Assembly: GCF_024347475.1 (NCBI RefSeq)
Contig: NZ_AP025488.1
Coordinates: 310,001-374,000, forward strand
Source of the DNA: Vibrio fortis
GTDB taxonomy: Bacteria > Pseudomonadota > Gammaproteobacteria > Enterobacterales > Vibrionaceae
Direction of reading: 5' to 3'
Length of the DNA stretch: 64,000 nucleotides
Shown piece after piece: positions 7,474-17,104 of this stretch. A program made the translations under genes and the position numbers. Position 1 is the stretch's first letter; every line of letters begins with the position of its first letter. A model generated the notes under the pieces. The model saw only the letters and a program-made list of their open reading frames with translations. It was not told where the DNA came from and made no database searches.

Positions 7474-9273
7474 TTAAATCCTTACATCGCGGCGTTGATC
7501 ACGCCCCCAAACCAAGTTGATGATCGCTCGTGAAGCAAAAATGCCCGTAAACATACTGGTTAGAAGACCTAAGCCCAGTGTCAAAGCAAAGCCCTGTATT
7601 GGTCCATTACCAATGGTGTAGAGCGCAACAGCCACAATCATGGTGGTGAAGTTTGCATCGAAGATTGACGAGAACGCGCTATCAAAGCCACGATCGATAG
7701 AGCTAGCAAAGCTGCGTCCCTCTTTCATCTTGTCTCGGATACGTTCAAAGATAAGCACATTGGTATCTACCGCCATGCCGACAGTGAGCACCAAACCCGC
7801 GATACCTGGTAGCGTCAATACCGCCCCCGGCAGTAACGCAATCAAGCCAAATAGGGTCACCATGTTTAAGATCAGCGCGCCGTTCGCAACCCAACCAAGG
7901 CGACGGTACCAAAGCGCCATAAACGTAAGAGTAAGACCTAAACCAAGTGCCAGAGCAGCAAAGCCGTTGGTGACGTTTTCTGCACCCAAAGATGGGCCAA
8001 TGGTACGCTCTTCAATGATGGTAACAGGCGCTGTTAATGAACCGGCGCGAAGCAATAAAGCCAGCTCTTGCGCTTCAGCCATGGTGCCAGCACCTGTGAT
8101 TCTGAAGCGACTACCCAATTGAGACTGGATATTCGCCACACTGATCACTTCACTGGTTTTCTCACTGTTACCGGCTCTGTCGCGGCTATACTCGCTGTAT
8201 ACCGTCGCCATTGGTTTGCCGATGTTATGACGAGAAAACTCAGACATTTTCTTACCACCCGCAGAATCAAGCGTGATGTTAACTTCAGCGCTGCCCATCT
8301 CACCAATACCACTGCGTGCATCGATAATATGTTCGCCACTCAGGACGGCTTTGCGAGCAATAACGACACGGTTACCATCGGTATCTTTTAACGTCTGTGT
8401 GTTTCGCGTTGGGTTATCGTACACAGAGTAGAACGCCAATGAGGCCGTCGCACCAATCACGTCTTTCGCCGCAGCTGGGTCTTGTACACCTGGCAATTCG
8501 ATACGGATGCGGCTTTCACCTTGGCGTTGAATTGAAGCTTCCGTGATACCCAGCTCTTCGATACGGCTGCGCATGATTTGCAGGTTTTGTTGAACCGTTA
8601 GGTTGCGTAGCGTTCTTTGTTCATCTTCAGACTGCGTCAGGGTGAGCTGTTTGTCTGAGCTATCACGTAGCCATTGCGGGAACTCTTCACGAATCAGCTT
8701 TTGCGCCTTTTCAAAATCCGCTTCCGTACGGAAGTCAAACTGGACTTGATTGTTCACAACCTTGCCACGCGCATAGCGCACTTGGCTGGTTACCTCGTCA
8801 ACCATCGCTTGAGCTTGAGCGTGATAAACCGGAGCCATATCCACTTCGAGTAAAAACTGCACACCACCGCGTAGATCAAGACCAAGCTGAATCGGTGCAA
8901 AGCCCATATCTGTCAACCATTTTGGAGCCGCAGGTTCCATTGCCAAAGCTACCGTTGCGTTATCTAGAAGGCGTTCATTAAGCACCTCCTTGGCTTTCGC
9001 TTGTTGTTCGGCATCTTCTAGAATTACGACTAATCGGTTGTCTTTCTGATAAGCCGACTTGGCTTGAATGCCTTCGCTCTCGAGGTATTGAGTGACCTGA
9101 GTCGCGTCGATTGTCTGTTGAGAACGGTTGTTGATTTGAACAGAGGCATCTTCGCCATACCAAGAAGGTAGAGCGCTGAGAATCATGATAATAATGGTGG
9201 TGATCAGCACCACGTATTTCCACTTTGCATAGTGGTTAATTTGTTGTCTTGGGTTCTGCTTTTTCACAGGCAA
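7474..9273 (-). CDS. secD: Protein translocase subunit SecD (second copy, SecD2 type)
   Basis: 599 residues: an N-terminal membrane segment (about 15-35), a large periplasmic P1 region beginning with LGLDLRGGVQFLLEVD near residue 134, and five C-terminal membrane helices with the TVGMAVDTNVLIFERIRDK helix that carries the proton-relay Asp. The start is either the TTG at 9273 or the GTG at 9267. The only ribosome-site-like sequence, GAAGAG, is three bases from the TTG but nine from the GTG, favouring GTG. That site can pair with an upstream segment (see 9275-9344). It follows the vemP-like gene and is translationally linked to secF. Confidence 0.94.
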   Translation of the reverse strand: MPVKKQNPRQQINHYAKWKYVVLITTIIIMILSALPSWYGEDASVQINNRSQQTIDATQVTQYLESEGIQAKSAYQKDNRLVVILEDAEQQAKAKEVLNERLLDNATVALAMEPAAPKWLTDMGFAPIQLGLDLRGGVQFLLEVDMAPVYHAQAQAMVDEVTSQVRYARGKVVNNQVQFDFRTEADFEKAQKLIREEFPQWLRDSSDKQLTLTQSEDEQRTLRNLTVQQNLQIMRSRIEELGITEASIQRQGESRIRIELPGVQDPAAAKDVIGATASLAFYSVYDNPTRNTQTLKDTDGNRVVIARKAVLSGEHIIDARSGIGEMGSAEVNITLDSAGGKKMSEFSRHNIGKPMATVYSEYSRDRAGNSEKTSEVISVANIQSQLGSRFRITGAGTMAEAQELALLLRAGSLTAPVTIIEERTIGPSLGAENVTNGFAALALGLGLTLTFMALWYRRLGWVANGALILNMVTLFGLIALLPGAVLTLPGIAGLVLTVGMAVDTNVLIFERIRDKMKEGRSFASSIDRGFDSAFSSIFDANFTTMIVAVALYTIGNGPIQGFALTLGLGLLTSMFTGIFASRAIINLVWGRDQRRDVRI

Positions 9274-9274
9274 G

Positions 9275-9344
9275 ATCTCTTCATTTAAAGCTAATAGTGC
9301 ATCAACGTGCCGTACGCTTCGCTCTCCCTCATCATGAAGAAGAT
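9275..9344 (-). promoter_or_regulatory. mRNA helix predicted to hide the secD2 ribosome binding site
   Basis: In the minus-strand transcript, ATCTTCTTCAT (from 9344-9334) is complementary to ATGAAGAGAT (from 9284-9275), with one bulged base. The second arm contains the only Shine-Dalgarno-like GAAGAG before secD. The pair would form a stem closing a loop of about 49 bases in the vemP-secD gap. This is the arrangement known for VemP regulation: a ribosome stalled near the end of vemP disrupts the stem and frees the secD site. Confidence 0.65.
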
Positions 9345-9424
9345 AAAGTACAGATGTGCACGATGACTGATTGATAATGAGAAACGTCGATTGTTGAAAA
9401 CAACCGCTTCTCAGAGTGAAACAA

Positions 9425-9913
9425 TCAGCTAATTAGCTCTCTAAAATGAGAGTATTGGATATTGCCCTCTTTCCACCCTGCAAGCCGAGAGGGTGGTGAA
9501 GCAACAATGCTAGTCCAATGCTGTGTGGCGTCCATTAACGGATCGCTAAGTAGCAGAGAAGCGAGCAGAGAGGGAGGAGAAAAGTCAATCAGCAGGTGAT
9601 AAACCGGCTCAATATCGGCCGAGCCATCTTGCTCATTACTGAGTATTCGACGAAACGTGCTAGCTTGCAGACTCGATTCGGAGTCATGATAGTGTGAGCT
9701 GTCCTCCTTGGGTGGAATCAGCTTGGTTTGCTCACACGCCTGTCTTGTTTCTGAGGATAATTTATGAGAGGAATCAGTAAATTGCTGACACAACTGGCTG
9801 GTTGAAGTTGCTGTTTGGAAAGGCTTGGCAGGAAACGAGTAGCCATGACTGTTCACTAAGCCAAAACTCAGTACAAACAGCATCAACACTAAACGCGCGC
9901 CAAACTTCAACAA
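9425..9913 (-). CDS. vemP: VemP-like secretory translation-arrest peptide controlling secDF2
   Basis: About 162 residues with an N-terminal signal peptide (basic MLKFGAR, then a Leu/Val/Phe core to about residue 20) and a polar middle. The C-terminal segment contains a Trp followed ten residues later by Arg, then AGWKEGN and QY within 20 residues of the end. It directly precedes secD2 and secF2. In V. alginolyticus, VemP is a secreted nascent chain that stalls its own ribosome near its end until its export machinery pulls on it; stalling opens the secDF2 mRNA. Size, position, signal peptide and the Trp...Arg-x-x-Gly-Trp C-terminus all fit. The start is a TTG (9913 or 9910) with AGGA about 11 bases upstream. 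Confidence 0.85.
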   Translation of the reverse strand: MLKFGARLVLMLFVLSFGLVNSHGYSFPAKPFQTATSTSQLCQQFTDSSHKLSSETRQACEQTKLIPPKEDSSHYHDSESSLQASTFRRILSNEQDGSADIEPVYHLLIDFSPPSLLASLLLSDPLMDATQHWTSIVASPPSRLAGWKEGNIQYSHFRELIS

Positions 9914-10034
9914 TTCAAAACAATCCTAAATGGTAGAAACGACGACAATATATAACAGCAATGAAAGATACAATTGATTTAAAAGCTGCCAAATTCATAT
10001 TTGACACAACGCTGACAATCTTGAGGCAATAAAA

Positions 10035-10059
10035 AAGCCAAGCAACATTGGCTTGGCTT
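10035..10059 (-). terminator. Terminator after the M16 peptidase gene
   Basis: Perfect nine-base arms AAGCCAAGC and GCTTGGCTT around a seven-base loop, followed on the minus strand by TTTTTTA. It separates the M16 gene from the downstream vemP-secDF operon, which must therefore have its own promoter in 9930-10030. Confidence 0.8.
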
Positions 10060-10095
10060 TGGATCTATGGCTAACGTGCGAGGCTATCGCAGGCC

Positions 10096-12885
10096 TTAAA
10101 TTTCAGGTCGAAGAATATTCTTATAGTGGCGGCTATTCTCACCAAACAGACGCTCGGCCAGCACATCCATATCTTGACTAGAAATAGAATCGACTGTGCC
10201 TTCTACATCGAACAGAGCCTCAACGCCAAAATCATAAATAGTATAACGAGAAACAAACCACGCTTGATCCACAGGCGCCGATTCTAATGGTGAGAAGTCG
10301 TTCACGAGTTGCTTACCCGCCGCTTTAAGCTCATCGTCAGAGATGCCTTTAAGCAGATCCGCCACGACCTTATCAATGGCCACCTCTACTTTCTGCGCGT
10401 TATTTGGCGAGATTAACGCCCCAATAAACCAATCATAACTGCGCTCACCATCTTGTGAGATCCAATAGGTATAAGGGGAGTAGTCCAAACTCAACTCTTC
10501 GCGAATGTAAGCATCTAAGCGTGTCGTCAAGATACGCTGCATCAAATCAGTCATGAACACTTCCTTCGCAGACACGCCCACCCCAGTCGGAGGGTTTGAC
10601 AGATCAGCAGCCGGCACCTTAGAGATCACTCGCAGAATGTATTCTGAGCTCTGCTCCGTATTCGCAGCTATATCAACACGCTCTTTATTGGGCAATTTAT
10701 AAGGCACTGAAAAATCTGGAATCGACGCTTCTTGCAAAGGAATCGAAGCCACATATTGACTGACCAAGGGTTTCAAGATACTTGGATCGATGTCTCCCAC
10801 AACAACTAGCTGGTTGTTGCGATTTTGCAGGAACAAAGTTTGCTGAACAGCAAGAACTTGTTCAACCGACACATTTTCTACCGCACTGCCATCTGTCAAA
10901 TAATGACTGCTATTCACTTGGTAGGTATTGTGGTTCATAGCCTGCTCGAATTGCCCCATAGGACCTTCTAAATAGGCGGTTCTGCTCTGTATAAACTCCT
11001 GCTTTACCGCTTCCAATTGCTTCGGCGAAACATTCGGTGACATTGCGATTGCGTTAAGAGCAGCAAAGGCTTGGTTGAGGCCATCTTGATAGAATTTAAA
11101 TTCAATACCGTGACGGGTTGATTCGATAAAGGAGTACAACTCGATACCTTCTCTATCTAAATGCGCCTCCAGTTCAGAACCAGTAAAGCTACCCAAACCG
11201 CTGCGAGCTATGGTTGGAATCGCCACATCTGCTGCTGGGTATAGACTCGGATCAAGCGCCATTCTCCCGCCAAGGCTGGTGTAGTACATCCCAACTTCAT
11301 CATTGGCATAAGTGTCTCGCAGATACCACATCTCAACGCCATTACTTAACGTCCACTTTTGAATGTTAGGATCGGCATACGCCTGCTCGACCAACACCAC
11401 TTCACCGGATGTTGTTGGCACAGCAAAACCATGGTCATGAGTAGCCTGAGCCGTTTTTACACCACGCTCAGCATAAGCCGCTTTCAGGCTCACCATTGTC
11501 TGCTCAATCGCACTTTTATCTTCACTACTGTCTACCCCTAGAACCCAGAAGTGATCACTAGAAAGTAGACTGCGAATATTCGCGTTAATGGTGTTTACAT
11601 CGAGGCTCTCGACAAAAGCCTCCAAACTGGCTTTCTCATCCTTTGCCGATTGCATCGGTGCTTCAGACACCAGACTACCAACCTTATAGTTAGCAAAATC
11701 AGGCCCTTCCATAGCATCCCATTCACGCTCGACATTCTGTAACCAATCTATGTAGTACTGTTTCTCACTCACGATTTCATCTTGTGACACACCATAATCA
11801 CGAAGTGAGGTCAGTGCAGAGATAAATTGCTGCTGGGAAACCTCTCGGGCACCGACAGGAAATGCGACACTGGTTAAGGAGTAGCGTTGATATTCCATTG
11901 AGTAGCGTTCAGAGATGATCCATTGGGTTGGCAAAGCTGCATCATTAAACACGGTGCCTAAGCGCTGTTGGATAATGCGTTGAGATAGGTCATCTAGCCA
12001 GCGTTGATGTTGCTGTTCATGGGTATAGACAACTTCTGATCCTCGATTGAACATCAAGGTAATGCTTGGTGATTCGCCACCTTTTACATACTCAACGAAG
12101 TCACCTTCATTGAACGAGGTGATTCTCTGTTTTTCCGGTCTAACAGTTTGGCCACGGTTCCAATCGGCAAACTTCTCTTTGATGAGTGTAACCGCATCGT
12201 CTTTGTTGATATCACCAGCGACAACAACCTCGACTAATTGAGGCTGATACCAAGTTTCATAAAAGCTTCTTAGACCTTGTTGATCGGCTTCCAGCACTGA
12301 CGCTTTGGTGCCAAGCGCATCATTAGACTGGTACTGACCACCCTCGATGAAATAGTCGTAAAATTTATCGGCTAGTTGCTTATCTTCCAGTCTTGAGTAA
12401 CGAAACTCTCCAAGAATCACGCCTTTCTCTTTCTCCACTTCAACGTCAGCAATATCAAGACCATCACCAATATCGCGCATCCAAGTCAAAGCTTGAGTTA
12501 ATTGAGTGTTGTCTGGCAGGTCGAGTTGGTAGACCGTCTCTTGGTAAGAAGTGTATGCATTTAAATCAGCACCGAAGCTAACACCTGCATGTTCAAATAG
12601 GCTAATGACATCGTTTTGAGAAAAGTTGTCGCTACCATTAAACGCCATATGTTCAACAAAGTGGGCGTAGCCCTTTTGCAGCTCTGTTTCTTGGAAAGAG
12701 CCAGCATGCACCACAAGTCGTACCGATACCGGAGCTTCATGATCGCGATAAACGTGGTAAGTCAGGCCATTTTCTAACTGGCCCGATGCCCAATCAGGGT
12801 CGGATTGAACTCGGTCACCGTTTGGTGTGGAACTACAACCGATCAAGGTCACGCTTAGCGCAACCATTAAACAATAATTTTTCAT
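10096..12885 (-). CDS. M16 family zinc metallopeptidase, lipoprotein
   Basis: 929 residues, the size of two-repeat pitrilysin/insulinase-type M16 proteins (PqqL-like). The N-terminus is a lipoprotein signal with lipobox LIGC and Cys17, so the enzyme is probably anchored in the periplasm or outer membrane. The inverted zinc motif HxxEH is HFVEH at 75-79; the later Glu ligand lies in an EVEKEKGVILGEF helix near 150. The C-terminal half is the usual inactive homologous pair. M16 enzymes degrade short peptides inside a closed chamber. Single gene on the minus strand with a strong terminator. Substrate unknown. Confidence 0.92.
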   Translation of the reverse strand: MKNYCLMVALSVTLIGCSSTPNGDRVQSDPDWASGQLENGLTYHVYRDHEAPVSVRLVVHAGSFQETELQKGYAHFVEHMAFNGSDNFSQNDVISLFEHAGVSFGADLNAYTSYQETVYQLDLPDNTQLTQALTWMRDIGDGLDIADVEVEKEKGVILGEFRYSRLEDKQLADKFYDYFIEGGQYQSNDALGTKASVLEADQQGLRSFYETWYQPQLVEVVVAGDINKDDAVTLIKEKFADWNRGQTVRPEKQRITSFNEGDFVEYVKGGESPSITLMFNRGSEVVYTHEQQHQRWLDDLSQRIIQQRLGTVFNDAALPTQWIISERYSMEYQRYSLTSVAFPVGAREVSQQQFISALTSLRDYGVSQDEIVSEKQYYIDWLQNVEREWDAMEGPDFANYKVGSLVSEAPMQSAKDEKASLEAFVESLDVNTINANIRSLLSSDHFWVLGVDSSEDKSAIEQTMVSLKAAYAERGVKTAQATHDHGFAVPTTSGEVVLVEQAYADPNIQKWTLSNGVEMWYLRDTYANDEVGMYYTSLGGRMALDPSLYPAADVAIPTIARSGLGSFTGSELEAHLDREGIELYSFIESTRHGIEFKFYQDGLNQAFAALNAIAMSPNVSPKQLEAVKQEFIQSRTAYLEGPMGQFEQAMNHNTYQVNSSHYLTDGSAVENVSVEQVLAVQQTLFLQNRNNQLVVVGDIDPSILKPLVSQYVASIPLQEASIPDFSVPYKLPNKERVDIAANTEQSSEYILRVISKVPAADLSNPPTGVGVSAKEVFMTDLMQRILTTRLDAYIREELSLDYSPYTYWISQDGERSYDWFIGALISPNNAQKVEVAIDKVVADLLKGISDDELKAAGKQLVNDFSPLESAPVDQAWFVSRYTIYDFGVEALFDVEGTVDSISSQDMDVLAERLFGENSRHYKNILRPEI

Positions 12886-13068
12886 AACAACCTCTTATAT
12901 GTCATGCGTGACAATATATGGTTCAAATGAATAATTCTTGTTTAATACTAAATCAAATGAATATCTTTGTGATCAAGATCGACATTTTATAAATCTACTG
13001 CGTTATCTGATCTATCAAATCACAATTACAGTCGTGTTGTTTGACGCACAGCAGACACTGGTTCTCAA

Positions 13069-13878
13069 TCACATTCCTTTAAAAAGTCCTTGTGAAGAAC
13101 GACTTACTGGTAGTTTCACCCCTGAAACAAACGCCGACATCTGCCCCGAGAAGCTCTTGCTCACCTTATCAATCGCCGCGACTCTCACTACTACTGAGCG
13201 ATGGATTTGCCAAAAGACGTCGGGTTCTAATTGACCAAGCAACTCTTTGAGAGACGTACGCAAAATGAACTCTTCTACTTTGCTCCCCTCCCCCAACTTA
13301 AACACGGATACATACTTATCTTCCGCTTTGAAATAGAGCACATCCTCTACCGAGATAAGATGAATATCATCTCCGGAGTGCGCCTTAAGCCAGGTAAGAT
13401 ATTGCGGTGTCGCCACGGTTTGAGAAAGCTGCTGGATGTGCTCCATTAACGAACCCATGTCGACAGGATGTGAACTGGACTGGTGCACCTGTAGGCGCTC
13501 TTTGAGCTTTTGACAGCACGAGAATAGCCTTTCTTCGTTGATCGGTTTGAGTAGGTAATCTGTGGCATTACGCTCGAAGGCTTGCACCGCATACTCATCA
13601 TAAGCTGTGATAAAAACCACTAACGGTGGGTTCGATTGCTTTTGTAACTGCTTCGCCAGCGCCATACCATCGAGCTCAGGCATACGGATATCAAGAAAGA
13701 CTACGTCCGGTTGGTGCGCCTCTATCAATTGCTTAGCCTCTAAACCATTGTGCGCTAAACCAACAATGTCGAGTTCTGGCCAAACATCAGCCAAGCTCTT
13801 ATCAAGATGATGGCGAAGTAGAGGCTCGTCATCAGCAATGATCGCAGTGAAGCCGTTGTTAGTTGCCATATTCGCCAT
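13069..13878 (-). CDS. LytTR-family response regulator
   Basis: 269 residues: receiver domain about 8-125 with acidic pair DD near 16-17, phospho-acceptor Asp63 ([11 protein letters not shown]) and the conserved Thr/Lys switch residues; then a LytTR DNA-binding domain about 165-265 with the typical YLTWLKA...[15 protein letters not shown] start and [10 protein letters not shown] segment. ATG 13878 has AAGGA six bases upstream. It follows the LytS-like kinase by 37 bases and is the last gene of the seven-gene operon that starts at 19787. Confidence 0.94.
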   Translation of the reverse strand: MANMATNNGFTAIIADDEPLLRHHLDKSLADVWPELDIVGLAHNGLEAKQLIEAHQPDVVFLDIRMPELDGMALAKQLQKQSNPPLVVFITAYDEYAVQAFERNATDYLLKPINEERLFSCCQKLKERLQVHQSSSHPVDMGSLMEHIQQLSQTVATPQYLTWLKAHSGDDIHLISVEDVLYFKAEDKYVSVFKLGEGSKVEEFILRTSLKELLGQLEPDVFWQIHRSVVVRVAAIDKVSKSFSGQMSAFVSGVKLPVSRSSQGLFKGM

Positions 13879-13915
13879 TATTCTTCCTTAAAATTCACAC
13901 TGTAAATCGCCATTT

Positions 13916-14944
13916 TTACTGGCCTGAGAGCGGTAGTCTTAACTGAGCCGACACCCCACCGGTCGCTTGCTCTTTAATTGATAGCGTTGCTTGTTCATCA
14001 AAAAGCATCGCAATACGTTGTCGAATGTTACTCAGCCCGACACCATGTCCACCGCTTGACGATGTGCTCGACAAGCCTAAGCCATTATCAACCACATCAA
14101 TGACTAGCCGCTCTTGTTCCACACTAAATCGAATAGAAATGTACCCCCCAGCAGCCTTCGGCTCTATCCCATGAGTTAGAGCATTCTCAACCAAAGGCTG
14201 AATCAAGAATGGAGGGATTACTTGGGATGAATCAACTTGGCTATTGTCTATATTGAAAGATAAACGCTCACCGAGGCGAATTTTCTGAATATTAAGGTAC
14301 GCGTCAAGCAGATCGCTTTCCTGAGTAATCGTTGATTGTTCACTTCGGCTATTGCGCAGTGTCACACGCAAAAGCTCCGTGAGTTTATCCAACATCAGTT
14401 TCGCCTTGTCACCATCAGTCTCAATCAGTGCGCTGATGGTTGCTAGTGTGTTAAACAAAAAATGCGGTTCAATTTGGCTTTGCAGCTGCTTAAGCTGACT
14501 TAGTACTACCACTTTCTCTTGGTCTGCTTGGCGGCGTTTCGCGATTTCTAACTCATTGTCTGCACGTAGCTTTTGCTCACGAGTATAGAAGTAGTAATAA
14601 CTGACGGAGCAGAAAATAACACCTAAGAATATCACTGATTTAAGCTCAGAAATCCCCTCACCGAAAAAGCCATTCAACCAGTAATGGGCATTGAGTGTCC
14701 CGACCGTCAGTGCAAACACCATAGAAATGGCGATCTCCAGCAGACGCGAAGTGTCAGGAAATAACTTGATCAGAACAAAAGAAGATAAAACCGCGCTGTA
14801 GCCAAAGCCAAAACTGATCATGGCATTGGTGAATAATGAGCCTCCCCAAATACTTTGAGTGGTCACGCTAATGGCGATACAAAACAAGGTAGTAACTAAC
14901 CAACTCTTGAACCAAGAGTACTGTTTACATCCAGATTCACTCAT
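13916..14944 (-). CDS. LytS/YehU-type sensor histidine kinase
   Basis: 342 residues: four or so hydrophobic segments in the first 125 residues, a coiled linker, the His_kinase (PF06580) motif QIEPHFLFNTLATISALIE with the phospho-acceptor His near residue 159, and an HATPase domain with N-box (LVENALTHG) and G-box (DNGLGLS...GHGVGLSNIRQR). Its start codon overlaps the stop of the barrel-like gene (TAATG). It pairs with the LytTR regulator just downstream. No extracellular sensor domain is visible, so it probably senses through its membrane segments. Confidence 0.93.
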   Translation of the reverse strand: MSESGCKQYSWFKSWLVTTLFCIAISVTTQSIWGGSLFTNAMISFGFGYSAVLSSFVLIKLFPDTSRLLEIAISMVFALTVGTLNAHYWLNGFFGEGISELKSVIFLGVIFCSVSYYYFYTREQKLRADNELEIAKRRQADQEKVVVLSQLKQLQSQIEPHFLFNTLATISALIETDGDKAKLMLDKLTELLRVTLRNSRSEQSTITQESDLLDAYLNIQKIRLGERLSFNIDNSQVDSSQVIPPFLIQPLVENALTHGIEPKAAGGYISIRFSVEQERLVIDVVDNGLGLSSTSSSGGHGVGLSNIRQRIAMLFDEQATLSIKEQATGGVSAQLRLPLSGQ

Positions 14945-16272
14945 TAAAATCTTCCTTTAATATTTAATAGAATCATATGACTATCGGGCAAATTAGCGTA
15001 AGCAGAATCCTTATTTCCGCCTAAAAAGCGTGCAGCAAGTTCCAGTTCAACCGATGCGTTGCCACTGTCGACTGCTTGATAGTTGATCCATTGCGTTGCA
15101 ATAATGCCGCCATCTTGCGGAGCGACCATAACATCTAAGGTGGGGGTGACATCATCAAGCCACGACCATACTGAAGCGCTGTCCGCAAACCAATGCCGCC
15201 AACCGCTTGAGTCCAATGACCAGTGAAACATCAGGTTATGCTCGACAATATTGGCATGTTGATATCCCTGCGCGTACGTACTTGCCAAAGGTTGCGTCGC
15301 AGGCACTTGAGACAAGTCTTGAGCTCGCTCTAGCGCTGTCTGCCACTCCGACTGACTCCAAGCGCGGCTGTCATACCAATATTCAAGTACAATGTTATGC
15401 CCCGTATCATTGGCCCATGTCAGCCCTGCTAATGCTTGGAAAGCTTCACCCTGTTCTTGCAGTTGAACGGGTTGATATTGTTCATTCGGTAGCCCGTAGC
15501 CAAGGCTGTGGCGTTGATAGACCATTGATCCATGAAATTCCCAAGCTAGGTTGAGAACCGACACCAAGCTCGCCCCCAACAGGCCATGTCGTACATCATC
15601 GTAATAAGCCAACCACTGATACTCATGGTCACCGATCATGTTGTAGCGTTTTAGTCCAAAGCCTTGTTGCTCACTTGCGGCTTCGAGTTGATTGACCTCT
15701 TGTGAACTCCAAGAGGAATCACTGTAAAGCAGTGTCCACTCACCGCTGTGGTCAAACATGGATAAAGATGCCACGCCAGCTCCCTCCTCAGCCACTATCC
15801 CCACTGGGTTTTGGCGATAAGGTTTGATCACATCGAGTGGTCGGTAGCCATAGCCGACACCCCAGTCCAAGCGCATCTTGCCAAGCGTAATATCGACATA
15901 CTGTTCCCCCGTGAGCGAGGTGGAAAAACTGGCACTGTGTTGCCAAAACAGCTCTCGCACAATCAGCTGCGTATCACTGTGACTATCGGGCACTTGTTGC
16001 TGACTTTGCTCGTGATAGAGGTCATCCCCTTTGATTGAGAACAAACCAAGCCATTCGGCATAATTAACCTCAAGGTCGAGTAAGGCATTCACCGATTGAC
16101 GATGATATTCCGGTGCCGTAAACCATGGTGTTTCGCGAGCTTGCACTGTTTCAGCGCTCACTTGCCAATCCCAAGCCAAGCTCAACGTCTCATCAGCAAC
16201 AGCGTGGGCGCTCATCAATAAAGCCCCCGTCAAGCCTATTGTTTCTGGGCGTGCAAAGGAAAAAAGGTTCAT
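14944..16272 (-). CDS. Putative outer-membrane beta-barrel protein of the Lol-like operon
   Basis: 442 residues with a signal peptide (ends near SAHAVADE at about 22-29) and, after that, many alternating-pattern strands rich in Trp, Tyr and Gln. The chain ends in LLNIKGRF; a C-terminal Phe with alternating hydrophobic residues is typical of the BAM recognition strand. An upstream in-frame start exists at 16371 but overlaps the LolA-like gene; MNLFSFARPETIG at 16272 begins the signal peptide. It lies ten bases after the LolA-like gene and overlaps the sensor kinase by one base. No named family recognised; a role as the outer-membrane end of the ABC/LolA route is inference. Confidence 0.75.
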   Translation of the reverse strand: MNLFSFARPETIGLTGALLMSAHAVADETLSLAWDWQVSAETVQARETPWFTAPEYHRQSVNALLDLEVNYAEWLGLFSIKGDDLYHEQSQQQVPDSHSDTQLIVRELFWQHSASFSTSLTGEQYVDITLGKMRLDWGVGYGYRPLDVIKPYRQNPVGIVAEEGAGVASLSMFDHSGEWTLLYSDSSWSSQEVNQLEAASEQQGFGLKRYNMIGDHEYQWLAYYDDVRHGLLGASLVSVLNLAWEFHGSMVYQRHSLGYGLPNEQYQPVQLQEQGEAFQALAGLTWANDTGHNIVLEYWYDSRAWSQSEWQTALERAQDLSQVPATQPLASTYAQGYQHANIVEHNLMFHWSLDSSGWRHWFADSASVWSWLDDVTPTLDVMVAPQDGGIIATQWINYQAVDSGNASVELELAARFLGGNKDSAYANLPDSHMILLNIKGRF

Positions 16273-16282
16273 AGTATCCAAC

Positions 16283-17104
16283 CTACAGCCCTGACACGCT
16301 GTTACGCGACAAATACGCAGGGTTATAGTACTTGTCTGCCAATGACTGCTCGCTGATCTCCTGATACTCAATCAAAGTGCGCTTGTTGGGTTGAATCTTA
16401 TCGAGCAAGCTCATCGCCACAACACTTGGCAAACCGTTGCGCTCTCCTTCAGTAAACCACGCCTGCTTAGCAAGCTTTCCCGATCGTAAATAGAGATCCG
16501 CTTTGATAGGGAAAGCTCGGTCTGTGGTCAGCCACAAGTCAATCGCTTGATAGCTCGCACCTTTGGTCTTTGCAGTGAGACGCAGTTGATGAGTCTCAAC
16601 TTGTTGGCCGTCTTCTAAGTTCAGTGGCACTTGCTGTACCCACTCACCTTGATAATCTTCGTTCCATGTTAAGGTCGAGATATCACCAACAGAGGCTTCA
16701 CCCAGCAGTTTTTGCATCGGTGTAATTCGAATTGGTCGGCGTGATTTAGGCATCAATAACCAGTAGTTATCTTCGATCATCAGCATCTTTTGTCCCGCTT
16801 CCACAGCCGATTTGAAGATCACCAGTGACTCACGATTTGGACGCGTGTAGACGTTGTACTGACGCGTTTTATCCAACTGATCATTCTCAAAGAGATGCAC
16901 CATAGAGACCACCTTGGAGGCTTGCTCACTGTTAAGTCGGTAGCGATCGGCTTTCGCAATCATCTCGGTCACTTGTTCGGCATCAACTGCCCAACTCGAA
17001 CCACTGAATGCAGTGAACAACATCAACACCAACATCGTGGCTCTATGAGCCCAAATGGTCTGATTTGAGCGTCGATTCGAAACAAAATTTGGGAGATTAA
17101 ACAT
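16283..17104 (-). CDS. LolA-like outer-membrane lipoprotein-sorting protein family
   Basis: 273 residues: a basic N-terminus and hydrophobic segment (about 24-40) ending at SSWAVDAE, a predicted signal peptide, then the LolA-like fold seen in 'outer membrane lipoprotein-sorting protein' (PF17131). The stretch MIEDNYWLLMPKSRRPIRI near residues 108-126 is characteristic. Proteins of this kind carry lipid or lipidated cargo across the periplasm, or accept it from an RND or ABC partner. It overlaps the end of the permease gene by eight bases and is followed by the barrel-like gene, so the three products probably act together. Confidence 0.86.
   Translation of the reverse strand: MFNLPNFVSNRRSNQTIWAHRATMLVLMLFTAFSGSSWAVDAEQVTEMIAKADRYRLNSEQASKVVSMVHLFENDQLDKTRQYNVYTRPNRESLVIFKSAVEAGQKMLMIEDNYWLLMPKSRRPIRITPMQKLLGEASVGDISTLTWNEDYQGEWVQQVPLNLEDGQQVETHQLRLTAKTKGASYQAIDLWLTTDRAFPIKADLYLRSGKLAKQAWFTEGERNGLPSVVAMSLLDKIQPNKRTLIEYQEISEQSLADKYYNPAYLSRNSVSGL

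Noticed and set aside
7640..8391. Long plus-strand frames opposite secD
   Set aside because: Antisense shadows of a well-supported gene with skewed Arg/Ser/Pro-rich translations.
12966..12983. Possible CRP site (TGTGA-N6-TCGACA) upstream of the M16 gene
   Set aside because: Only the left half matches the consensus; the right half has several mismatches.
13894..13906. parS2-like sequence TTCACACTGTAAA between lytT and lytS genes
   Set aside because: One mismatch to the palindromic consensus in the conserved arm and a single isolated copy 33 kb from ori2; chance is sufficient.
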